A stretch of DNA of 11,156 nucleotides, from the NCBI GenBank assembly GCA_900554135.1, contig USFU01000041.1, forward strand, positions 1 to 11,156, given 5' to 3'. Position 1 is the stretch's first letter; every line of letters begins with the position of its first letter. The notes beneath the pieces are model-generated. The model searched no databases and had not been told where the DNA came from. It saw nothing but the letters and a program-made list of their open reading frames with translations. Of the stretch, positions 1-5,681 are shown one piece after another. Source of the stretch: an uncultured Collinsella sp. (GTDB lineage Bacteria; Actinomycetota; Coriobacteriia; Coriobacteriales; Coriobacteriaceae). The position numbers and the translations under genes are program-made.

Positions 1-119
1 TTGCCGCGCGCCATATCGAGCGCCAGGCCCTTGGCCTTGACCTCGGCGACCTCGGCTTTGAGCGCCTCGATGGCGGCGTCGAGTTCGGTGGTTTCCATCT
101 TCTGGTAGATCGTCTGCAT
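1..119 (-). CDS. PLP-dependent aminotransferase, N-terminal fragment (cut by window edge)
   Basis: Only the first 39 codons lie in the window; the gene continues past position 1. The visible protein starts MQTIYQKMETTELDAAIEAL and ends LALDMARGK. An opening amphipathic helix of the E-L-D-A-x-I-x-x-L-K type followed by L-x-L-D-M-x-R-G-K is how one fold type I aminotransferase group (the aspartate aminotransferase-like family, PF12897 as I recall it) begins, so a transaminase acting in the cytoplasm is likely, but the substrate cannot be told and the catalytic lysine is outside the window. The ATG at 119-117 is preceded by AAAGGT at a normal distance; the internal ATG at 98-96 has no such site. 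A TATACT box lies about 40 bp upstream. It is divergent from the small gene at 269. Confidence 0.6.
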   Translation of the reverse strand, partial: MQTIYQKMETTELDAAIEALKAEVAEVKAKGLALDMARG

Positions 120-160
120 GGGTGCGACCTTTCGCAAAGCGGGACGTTGCAGTTCGTCTA

Positions 161-166
161 AGTATA
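161..166 (-). promoter_or_regulatory. -10 box (TATACT) for the aminotransferase gene
   Basis: On the minus strand the hexamer TATACT, five of six matches to the sigma-70/SigA consensus, lies about 40 bp ahead of the ATG at 119. No good -35 hexamer is seen at 16-18 bp. The same hexamer recurs upstream of pcrA and the GntR gene in this window. Confidence 0.4.
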
Positions 167-268
167 GACCGCCACCGCCGCAACGTTATGAAGCCGTGAT
201 AGATTAAGTTCATCGCAATGAATTACGAATCGCCGCGCATGCCGGCGTGGGGCGCCCAAGGAGGCACT

Positions 269-523
269 ATGGAGTACGGATCGTTCCAAGCCGAGGAATT
301 CGGCGACCTGCAGCGCCTGGTCGACGGGCTGTTTTACGACCGCCACGCCATCGACCGCCTGGATCTGATCGTACAGGCCGAAATCTTGGACCTGACGCCC
401 GATCTCATGGAAATCGTCAACCTGCTACCGCCCGGCTATTACGACCGCCAGTCACTTTGCGACCAGCTCAACTCTGCCTTGGCCGCCCACGGCTGGGGCG
501 CCGTCTACGGCACCGTGGAATAA
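269..523 (+). CDS. Small acidic conserved hypothetical protein (84 aa)
   Basis: The protein has 84 residues, about 15 acidic against 4 arginines and no lysine, so it is strongly negative (net about -11). There is no signal peptide, no membrane segment and no known domain that I can name. The N-terminal half is helical in character (FGDLQRLVDGLFYDRHAIDR), followed by a second helix-like stretch with L-T-P-D-L-M-E-I-V-N-L-L-P-P-G, and a tail ending HGWGAVYGTVE. An LPPG-YDR-x-LCDQLN core of this kind looks familiar from other Coriobacteriia, but I cannot name a family. The start at 269 is chosen because AAGGAGG lies directly upstream with a 5-base gap, whereas the in-frame ATG at 218 has no ribosome binding site. 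It is divergent from the aminotransferase and is followed by an AT-rich repeat element rather than by a partner gene. Function unknown. Confidence 0.75.
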   Translation: MEYGSFQAEEFGDLQRLVDGLFYDRHAIDRLDLIVQAEILDLTPDLMEIVNLLPPGYYDRQSLCDQLNSALAAHGWGAVYGTVE

Positions 524-530
524 ACCTAGT

Positions 531-554
531 CATTGGGGACGTTCTTAAACGACC
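531..554 (+). repeat. Short GGGGAC-type palindromic repeat remnant
   Basis: CATTGGGGACGTTCTTAAAC begins just after the small gene and folds as GGACGTT / AACGACC with one mismatch and a CTTA loop. It resembles the reverse complement of the repeat at 10050-10105, which reads CATTGGGGTCAGGTTTCTT, so it may be a decayed relative. The similarity is short and could be chance. Confidence 0.3.
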
Positions 555-566
555 AGTTGAGGGGCT

Positions 567-796
567 GTGTGCAAATAATGGCAAATATGAGTACTGTTAC
601 CTTTTTAGTGGCAGCGATTTTGGATCAAAATCTGCTTATTTAACTCCACAAGGCCTGTTCCGAACGAACTCCTCGATTTCTTTCAATCCGGAGTCGGCTC
701 GTTAATGTACAAAATACATTTATTTGTTCATTATTTTTCGCACATAAAATGAAACGCCGTTTGTGACAGTACTCACAAACGGCGTTTTTTGCACAC
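567..796. repeat. 230-bp AT-rich element with 34-bp imperfect terminal inverted repeats (MITE-like)
   Basis: The left arm 567-600 and the reverse complement of the right arm 763-796 match at 26 of 34 positions with no gaps. Both begin GTGTGCAAA, and both carry the block TGAGTACTGT 21 bases in. The interior is AT-rich for this genome: by hand count 45% GC over 601-700 and 20% over 701-750, while the neighbouring genes are near 60%. There is no transposase; the longest start-to-stop frame inside is 21 codons at 578. The inner half of the right arm is also one side of the terminator hairpin at 752-787. The element could be a non-autonomous mobile element, a decayed insertion sequence or a structured RNA locus; no clear target-site duplication is seen. 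Confidence 0.5.
752..790. terminator. Strong bidirectional intrinsic terminator (3' of nhaA)
   Basis: A perfect 15-bp stem (752-766 with 773-787, starting AAACGCCGTTTGTGA) closes a 6-base loop, CAGTAC. On the plus strand it runs into six T (785-790). On the minus strand it is preceded by A-residues and followed by TTTCATTTT. It is the only convincing terminator for nhaA, which ends about 90 bp away at 881, and it would also stop plus-strand transcripts from the small gene and the AT-rich element. Confidence 0.85.
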
Positions 797-880
797 GGGG
801 GTGTCTGACGGGTAGCCAATACCGCCCGGGTCCGCGTTTTGACCGCACCCAAAACGGGTCTGGTACCTATTATTACGCCC

Positions 881-2239
881 TTACTCGTCCTTGGGCGCGG
901 GGTGTTTGCAGACCACGCTCATGTAGATCATGCCGAGCACGGCAGCGGTGACCGAACCGGCAAGGATGGCGGCCTTGGCAGCCAGAACCTCAAACTGGGC
1001 CGTCGGGAAGGCAAGACCGCTGATGAGAATCGACATGGTAAAGCCGATGCCGCCCAGAATGCCCACACCGGCAATCATGTGCCAGTTGACATTGTGCGGC
1101 AGCTCGCAGACCTTGAGCTTGACCAAGGCGAACGTCATGCCAAAGATGCCGATCGGCTTGCCCAGCAGCATGCCAAAGTACACGCCGAGCGTCACCGGGT
1201 CGGTGAGCAGCGTGCTCATGTCCACGCCCACCAGGCGAACCTGTGCGTTGACGAACGCAAAGATCGGCAGAATCACAAAGTTGACCGGCGTGGAGATCAG
1301 GCGCTCCATGCGGATGAGCGGCGGGGTCACGCGGTGCATGACGCGCTCGACCTTGGTGGTCGAGACAGTAAAGTCGTGCTGGCCCAGGATGTGCGCCTCA
1401 TCGTCGTAGCGATCGTCGAGCAGCGGCAGGCACTCGCCCAGCCAATCGGTGAGGCTGTCGAGCTTGACGCCGCACTTGGCCGGGATGGTAAAGGCCAAGA
1501 TGACGCCGGCGAGCGTAGCATGCACGCCGCTCTTGAACATGCAGAACCACAGCAGCAGGCCCAGCACCGAATACGGAGCCAAGCGGTAGTGCTGCGTCTT
1601 GTTGAGCCACACGAGCGCGCAGGTCACAACCGCCGCGGCGCCCAGCCAAAACGGGTTGGGGCTCTGGCCGTAGAAGATGGCGATGGCGGCGATAGAGATG
1701 AGGTCGTCGGCGATGGCGAGCGTCGAGAAGAACACGCGCACGCCGTTGGGCACGCGATTGCCCAAAAGCGACAGCACGCCCAGTGCGAAGGCAATATCGG
1801 TTGCCATGGGGATGGCCCAGCCGTTGTGCGCGCCAGCATGGTTAAAGATCAGGTAGATGCAGGCGGGAACGACGACGCCGCCCACGGCCGCCAGCATGGG
1901 AAGCATGGCCTGACGCGGATTTTTGAGCTCGCCGACCGTCATCTCGTACTTAAGCTCAATGCCCACCAACAAAAAGAAAATCGCCATGAGGAAGTCGTTG
2001 ACGAAAAGCTCAACGGTGAGACCGGCCGTAAGGTTGCCCAGACCCACATACAGCGGGGTCTCCAAAAAGTGATGAATGGCCTCGTAGGCATCGGTATTGG
2101 CGCAAATGACGGCGGCGATGGCGGCGAAGACCATGACGGCGGCGGAAATCGTGCCGTTCTCGGCGATGCGCTCCCAGATATCGTGACGCTCAAAGCGCTT
2201 GCGCTCACGAACGTTGAACAGCTGCTCAGTTGCTGCCAT
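881..2239 (-). CDS. nhaA: Na+/H+ antiporter NhaA
   Basis: This is a 452-residue polytopic membrane protein that exchanges internal Na+ (or Li+) for external H+, for sodium tolerance and pH homeostasis. NhaA signatures are clear: FFLLVGIELKYE (89-99), ATDIAFALGVLSLLGNRVP (146-164) with the conserved D148, and the catalytic Asp pair in STLAIADDL at D178-D179 (the D163/D164 pair of the E. coli protein). S-G-V-H-A-T-L-A-G follows at 237-245, and L-G-K-P-I-G at 359-364 carries the lysine of the binding region. It is longer than the roughly 390-residue E. coli NhaA. The excess is mostly a short charged N-terminus and an extended acidic loop at about 254-310 (LPLLDDRYDDEAHILGQ) joining the two halves. 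The ATG at 2239 follows AAAGGAG at 6-7 bases. It is transcribed alone: ppaC upstream has its own terminator, and nhaA ends at the hairpin at 752-787. Confidence 0.95.
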   Translation of the reverse strand: MAATEQLFNVRERKRFERHDIWERIAENGTISAAVMVFAAIAAVICANTDAYEAIHHFLETPLYVGLGNLTAGLTVELFVNDFLMAIFFLLVGIELKYEMTVGELKNPRQAMLPMLAAVGGVVVPACIYLIFNHAGAHNGWAIPMATDIAFALGVLSLLGNRVPNGVRVFFSTLAIADDLISIAAIAIFYGQSPNPFWLGAAAVVTCALVWLNKTQHYRLAPYSVLGLLLWFCMFKSGVHATLAGVILAFTIPAKCGVKLDSLTDWLGECLPLLDDRYDDEAHILGQHDFTVSTTKVERVMHRVTPPLIRMERLISTPVNFVILPIFAFVNAQVRLVGVDMSTLLTDPVTLGVYFGMLLGKPIGIFGMTFALVKLKVCELPHNVNWHMIAGVGILGGIGFTMSILISGLAFPTAQFEVLAAKAAILAGSVTAAVLGMIYMSVVCKHPAPKDE

Positions 2240-2253
2240 GGGCGGCTCCTTTC

Positions 2254-2269
2254 ACGGGATGGCTCCCGT
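2254..2269 (-). promoter_or_regulatory. Small hairpin in the nhaA leader, beside the ribosome binding site
   Basis: ACGGGA and TCCCGT form a perfect 6-bp stem with a 4-base loop. On the minus strand it ends only a few bases ahead of the AAAGGAG of nhaA. It has no T-run, so it is not a terminator. A role in translation is possible but unproven, and such short stems arise by chance in GC-rich DNA. Confidence 0.25.
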
Positions 2270-2447
2270 CTTAAAAAAGCACGGCCCGCCCAAGTGGCGG
2301 CGCCGCGCTCTAACGTATTACGCTTGCATCTAGCCTACCCTGCACGACAAGCACACAGGCGTGGCCGAAAAGCGGAACCACAGGTTGAACATTATTTGCC
2401 CAACGGCACGGGCGCGTCTGTCCAAGAGACAACGCGGAGCCGTGCAC

Positions 2448-2487
2448 AAAAAACGACCGGAGCGCGGGGCGTCCGCGATCCGGTCGT
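2448..2487 (-). terminator. Intrinsic terminator of ppaC
   Basis: On the minus strand ACGACCGGA (2487-2479) pairs perfectly with TCCGGTCGT (2461-2453). After one mismatch a further 5-bp CG-rich stem (2473-2477 with 2463-2467) closes a 5-base loop. A run of T (complement of 2448-2453) follows at once. It lies 20 bp past the ppaC stop codon and separates ppaC from nhaA. Confidence 0.88.
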
Positions 2488-2506
2488 GGCGTTTGGTCAA
2501 CTAAAC

Positions 2507-3430
2507 CTAGCAGGCGGCCATGATGGGGGCAGCGACCTGCTTCTTACGGGAGAGGACGCCCGGCATCCAGACACCGTCGTGCTCGTCGGCGATGCCCAGA
2601 CCCTTCTGAGCAGCCTCGGTCTCGCCCTCGAGCAGGACCTGCGAGCCCTCCTCCATGATGTCGGTGATGCACAGGACAATGCCGTCAGCACCCTTCTCGG
2701 CGGCGTAGGCGCGCATGGCCTCGCGAATCTCGTCGATCATGCCGAGCGCGCGGCTCTTGTCGACGGTCTCGTACTGGCCGATGAGCAGCTTCTTGCCGGC
2801 GGGCTCGAACATCTTGATGTCGTTGCCGACCATCTCGGCTGCGGTGAAGGAGCCGGACGGACGGGTGAGGAAGACCTCCATGCCAAACTTGACCGGGTCG
2901 ACGCCCACCTGCTCGCCGAGCTTGGCGGCGACGGCGCGGTCGACATCGGTGGTGGTGGGGCTCTTGAGCATGAGCGTGTCGGTCATCATGGCCGAGAGCA
3001 GCAGCTTGGCCTGGACGTCGGAAAGCTCAACGCCGAGCACGTCAGCGAGTTTGGTGACGATGGTGCAGCTGGAGCCCCAGGGCAGGCAGATGTAGTGCAG
3101 CGGGCCGGCGGTCTCGAAGTCGCCAATGCGGTGATGGTCGACGACGCCAAAGACCGTGGCGTCCTTAAGGCCGGCGACGGACTGGGCGGACTCGTTGTGG
3201 TCGGTGAGGACAACGAGCTGACCGGCCTCGACGGACTCGATCACGCGAGGCTCGGCGATGCCGGCGTCGGCGAGCAGCTTGGCGGACTCTGCCGGAAGCT
3301 GGCCCAGAGCGCAGGCCTCGTAGGTGTTGCCGGCATACTCAACCTGGTTGAGCAGCTGGGACAGGACGACGGCGCTCATGATGGCGTCGTTATCGGGGTT
3401 CTGGTGACCAAAGACAAGAACGTTTGCCAT
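2507..3430 (-). CDS. ppaC: Manganese-dependent inorganic pyrophosphatase (family II, DHH)
   Basis: A 307-residue cytoplasmic enzyme that hydrolyses pyrophosphate to two phosphates, pulling biosynthetic reactions forward. The length matches family II PPases (about 309 in Bacillus subtilis). The metal-site motifs stand in order: FGHQNPDND (7-15; H9, D13, D15), D77 in VLTDHN, the DHH triad at 98-100 (GVVDHHRIGDF), and D151 in MMTDTLMLKSPTTTD. The C-terminal DHHA2 domain ends with the substrate-binding SRKKQ at 294-298. There are no CBS or DRTGG regulatory domains between the halves, so this is the simple, non-nucleotide-regulated form. The ATG at 3430 has GGAGGA seven bases upstream. The gene is followed by a strong terminator, and about 165 bp separates it from the ROK kinase gene upstream, with a palindromic repeat in that gap. 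It is probably transcribed by itself. Confidence 0.96.
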   Translation of the reverse strand: MANVLVFGHQNPDNDAIMSAVVLSQLLNQVEYAGNTYEACALGQLPAESAKLLADAGIAEPRVIESVEAGQLVVLTDHNESAQSVAGLKDATVFGVVDHHRIGDFETAGPLHYICLPWGSSCTIVTKLADVLGVELSDVQAKLLLSAMMTDTLMLKSPTTTDVDRAVAAKLGEQVGVDPVKFGMEVFLTRPSGSFTAAEMVGNDIKMFEPAGKKLLIGQYETVDKSRALGMIDEIREAMRAYAAEKGADGIVLCITDIMEEGSQVLLEGETEAAQKGLGIADEHDGVWMPGVLSRKKQVAAPIMAAC

Positions 3431-3522
3431 GGATATCCTCCACTTGATATGTGTACTTGGACGTAGCTATGGTAGCACGCCGATGCCGAACCTTCGCAGA
3501 CGGAAGGGCCATGGCATATTTT

Positions 3523-3595
3523 GGGACAGGCACGGGGGCCAAGGCTGTCCCTTTTGCACCATGTTGGTGCAAAGTAACCTGTCCCCCTTGCACCA
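3523..3595. repeat. REP-like palindromic repeat, copy A (ROK kinase/ppaC gap)
   Basis: The core is a 9-bp hairpin, TTTGCACCA / TGGTGCAAA (3553-3561 with 3565-3573), with a 3-base loop. An outer arm GGGACAGG (3523-3530) can pair with CCTGTCCC (3578-3585), or the GGGACAG part with a second CTGTCCC at 3545-3551. The repeat ends with a further GCACCA, one base from the ROK kinase stop codon. From 3556 to 3595 it matches 10066-10105 at 35 of 40 positions, so it is one of at least two copies here. On the minus strand it may also act as the 3' structure of the kinase transcript, though it has no T-run. Confidence 0.75.
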
Positions 3596-3596
3596 G

Positions 3597-4550
3597 CTAT
3601 TTACCGGCGGCGCGCAGGGCTACGTAGGCGGCACCGATGATGCCGGCGTCGTTGCCGAGCGAAGCGACCTTGATGGGCGTCTCACGCGAGGCGGAAAGCG
3701 CGTAGCGCTGGAAGTGCTCGCGAACTGCGTCGAGGTAGACATCGGCCGAAGCGGAAGCACCGCCGCCGATCAGGAACATCTCGGGATCGACCACGTTGGC
3801 AATAAGCGCCAGGGCGCGGCCGAGGTAGTCGGCCATGGTATCGGCAGCTGCCAACGCGAGCTTGTCACCCTCGCGGCAGGCCTGGAACACGTCCTTGGAA
3901 TCGGAGGGGCCGGTGAGCTCGATGGGCTCGACGCCCGCCTTCTTGCACTCGGCAAGGTAGTTGCTCACCACGCCGGTGGCGCTGGAATACTGCTCCAGAT
4001 GGCCATGGCCGCCGCAGCCGCAGGTGCGCTCCTCAGCCGGGTTCAGGCACATGTGGCCAATCTCACCGCCAGCACCCACAACGCCCGATACCACGTCGCC
4101 GTTGACGATTACGCCGCCGCCCACGCCGGTACCGATGGTGACCATCACGACGTTCTGCACGCCCTTGGCAGAACCGAGCCAGGCCTCGCCCATGGCAGCG
4201 GCGTTGGCATCGTTCTCGTACTTAACGACCGCGTCGGGGCAGTGCTTTTGAATGGCAATCCTCAGCTCGGGCAGGTTAATGGCAATGTTGGCCTTGACCT
4301 TGGCATCGCCCGACGCCGGGATGGGGCACGGAACGGCCAGGCCAATGCCTGCCACAAAGGCACGCGGAATCTGCGCCTTGGCGACCACCTGGTCGATAGC
4401 CTCGGTCACCGCGGCAAAGCCCGCAGCGTCAACGATGGGAGGCGTGGGCACGCTGGCCTTGGCAAGCAGGTTTCCGTCCTCGTCGAACAGGCCCTCCTTA
4501 ACCGAAGTGCCGCCGACGTCAATGCCGATGTAGTACTGCTTAGGTTCCAT
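3597..4550 (-). CDS. ROK-family sugar kinase, glucokinase type
   Basis: A 317-residue cytoplasmic kinase that most likely phosphorylates glucose or a related hexose with ATP. Visible features: the phosphate-binding GIDVGGTSVKEGLF (9-22), the catalytic ENDANAAAMGE (112-122, D114 as general base), VTIGTGVGGG (137-146), and G-E-I-G-H-M (162-167). The ROK zinc segment CGCGGHGHLE follows at 177-186. The usual third cysteine (CxCGxxGC) is histidine here, H184, which could still bind zinc together with H166, C177 and C179. I chose the ATG at 4550 because AAAGGTGG lies ahead of it; the longer frame opening at 4616 has no such site. The length fits glucokinases (about 310-325) and there is no N-terminal DNA-binding domain, so this is an enzyme and not a NagC/XylR-type repressor. 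It is divergent from the GntR/UTRA regulator, which may control it. N-acetylmannosamine, fructose or allose are alternative substrates. Confidence 0.88.
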   Translation of the reverse strand: MEPKQYYIGIDVGGTSVKEGLFDEDGNLLAKASVPTPPIVDAAGFAAVTEAIDQVVAKAQIPRAFVAGIGLAVPCPIPASGDAKVKANIAINLPELRIAIQKHCPDAVVKYENDANAAAMGEAWLGSAKGVQNVVMVTIGTGVGGGVIVNGDVVSGVVGAGGEIGHMCLNPAEERTCGCGGHGHLEQYSSATGVVSNYLAECKKAGVEPIELTGPSDSKDVFQACREGDKLALAAADTMADYLGRALALIANVVDPEMFLIGGGASASADVYLDAVREHFQRYALSASRETPIKVASLGNDAGIIGAAYVALRAAGK

Positions 4551-4604
4551 GAGAGCCCACCTTTCTCGTTTAAACATTGCCTGTATGGTACCGCTCCCAA
4601 GGCA

Positions 4605-4645
4605 AAAACCTACCAAAAAGAGACAGGTTTGTTTTGGCAGGTTTT
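4605..4645. promoter_or_regulatory. Operator-like 14-bp inverted repeat between ROK kinase and gntR
   Basis: AAAACCTACCAAAA (4605-4618) and TTTTGGCAGGTTTT (4632-4645) are inverted copies with one mismatch around a 13-base spacer. CAGGTTT also occurs as a direct repeat at 4624 and 4638. The arms lie 55-95 bp ahead of the kinase start codon, where a promoter and operator are expected. An operator for the neighbouring GntR protein is the simplest idea. A divergent copy of the palindromic repeat family seen at 3523 and 10050 (shared GACAGGTT) is the alternative. Confidence 0.4.
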
Positions 4646-4845
4646 ATCTGGGAAAACGCAGAGTACGAGATTCGGTTCGCTGGCCGCTATATCGGTTCGG
4701 TCCCGCCCTCGGACCGATCATTCCTCAACACGACACTACTCAGATGTTTATCATTTAAAACGCTTTGATTTTACAAGCGGGGCGTCTTTTGATTTTATCG
4801 TTCTCGAACTTTTCAATAACTCAATAGAGATACTTAGGCGTTGAC

Positions 4846-4851
4846 TATACT
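4846..4851 (+). promoter_or_regulatory. -10 box (TATACT) for gntR
   Basis: TATACT lies 36 bp ahead of the gntR start codon, which would give a leader of about 30 bases carrying the ribosome binding site. It overlaps TTGACT (4841-4846), which looks like a -35 hexamer but has no -10 box at 16-18 bp downstream. No clear -35 is found 17 bp upstream of TATACT. Confidence 0.4.
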
Positions 4852-4887
4852 TTCTTTTATTCTCAATCAAGTTGGAAAGGAGGTTCC

Positions 4888-5607
4888 TTGATTCCCAAAT
4901 ACGAGGCGATAGCTGCAGATATTCGTCGAAGTATCGAGGATGGTGCTCTTAAACCGGGCGACAAACTTCCCACCGTCGTTGAGTTCTGCGGGCTCTATAG
5001 CGTTTCCAAAATCACCGTCAAACGAGCTATCGAGCAAATCACCGAGGAAGGTCTTATTACCAGCCGTCGTGGATCGGGTACCTACGTTAAGGACACGGCG
5101 GGACTTCCCGGCCAGGCGTTTTTCCAGGGCAAAAACGACCGTGCCCAGGGTTTTTCGTATGAGCACCGCGGGGAGAAGGTGACCTCGGTGGTCTACGATT
5201 TCTCGATTGTTAATCCACCAGCGGACATCGCAACCCAGCTGGGAATTGCCGAGGATGACTTTGCCTATCACATCGTGCGCGTGCGTCAGGCCGATGAGAA
5301 GCCCATCGTTATCGAGTACACCTACATGCCCCTCGAGCTGATTCCAGGCCTTAAAAAGAAGGACCTGTACGGATCGGTCTACCACTTCATCCGCGAGCAA
5401 TGTGGGCTGAAGATATCGAGCTTCCACCGTACCATTCGCGCTGTGGCAGCAACCGAGGAAGAAGCCAAGCGCCTGGACACCAAACTTGGCTCTCCCCTGC
5501 TCGAGCTCACCCAGATTGGCTTTTTGGACAGCGGCGCGGCCTTTGAGTATTCGGTCTCGCGCAACGTTGGCGACCGCTTTGAGTTGCACAACGTAACGTT
5601 GGCATAG
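4888..5607 (+). CDS. GntR-family transcriptional regulator, HutC/UTRA type
   Basis: A 239-residue DNA-binding regulator. Residues 1-70 form the GntR winged helix-turn-helix: IPKYEAIAADIRRSIEDGAL, then PGDKLPT, the recognition segment YSVSKITVKRAIEQI and the wing EGLITSRRGSGTYV. Residues from about 90 to the end form a UTRA ligand-binding domain (VRVRQADEKPIVIEYTYMP near the middle, FEYSVSRNVGDRFEL at the end), which in this family senses small effectors, often phosphosugars. The start is the rare TTG at 4888, only 4 bases after a near-perfect AAAGGAGG; no ATG or GTG fits better. It is divergent from the ROK kinase and 74 bp ahead of manA in the same direction, so control of hexose phosphate genes and of itself is likely. 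Effector and targets are inference. No terminator separates it from manA. Confidence 0.92.
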   Translation: MIPKYEAIAADIRRSIEDGALKPGDKLPTVVEFCGLYSVSKITVKRAIEQITEEGLITSRRGSGTYVKDTAGLPGQAFFQGKNDRAQGFSYEHRGEKVTSVVYDFSIVNPPADIATQLGIAEDDFAYHIVRVRQADEKPIVIEYTYMPLELIPGLKKKDLYGSVYHFIREQCGLKISSFHRTIRAVAATEEEAKRLDTKLGSPLLELTQIGFLDSGAAFEYSVSRNVGDRFELHNVTLA

Positions 5608-5622
5608 GTTTTTGTAGTCATC

Positions 5623-5658
5623 CGGGCGCTCGCTTTGAGCTGTTTCGTGCAGCGCCCG
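5623..5658 (+). other. Hairpin in the gntR-manA gap
   Basis: CGGGCGCT (5623-5630) and AGCGCCCG (5651-5658) pair perfectly over 8 bp with a 20-base loop. No T-run follows, so it is not a standard terminator, and gntR and manA may be co-transcribed. It ends 11 bases ahead of the GGGGGT site of manA and could affect expression or mRNA stability. Confidence 0.35.
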
Positions 5659-5681
5659 CGCAACACAATGGGGGTATGAAC

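Larger units (their letters stand above)
4551..4887. other. Divergent control region between ROK kinase and gntR
   Basis: This 337-bp gap holds no gene I can support. Besides the inverted repeat at 4605-4645 it contains a direct repeat TCGGTTCG (4672-4679 and 4692-4699), a 7-bp hairpin TCGGTCC / GGACCGA (4697-4703 with 4711-4717), a direct repeat TTTGATTTTA (4764-4773 and 4788-4797), and an AT-rich run into the gntR promoter. For the kinase I see only a poor -10 candidate, TACCAT on the minus strand at 4585-4590, with no -35 at proper spacing. Confidence 0.5.

Noticed and set aside
578..643. 21-codon frame with two ATGs (578 and 587) in the AT-rich element
   Set aside because: The nearest GAGGGG is about 14 bases away, too far to be convincing, and its N-terminal codons coincide with the inverted-repeat arm. 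Too short to support as a gene.
835..856. CGTTTTG / CAAAACG hairpin just downstream of nhaA as its terminator
   Set aside because: A 7-bp AT-rich stem without a T-run; the hairpin at 752-787 is far stronger.
839..3466. Very long open frame (875 codons) on the plus strand across nhaA and ppaC
   Set aside because: It is antisense to two well-identified genes, rich in His, Asp, Gly and Arg as expected from reading GC-rich codons backwards, and crosses the nhaA-ppaC gap and the ppaC terminator. No ribosome binding site or family resemblance.
3429..4844. 471-codon open frame on the plus strand opposite the ROK kinase
   Set aside because: Antisense shadow of the kinase gene; composition is typical of such shadows and it runs into the control region.
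4841..4846. TTGACT as a -35 box for gntR
   Set aside because: It matches the consensus well, but no -10 hexamer lies 16-18 bp downstream; the overlapping TATACT is a better fit as a -10.
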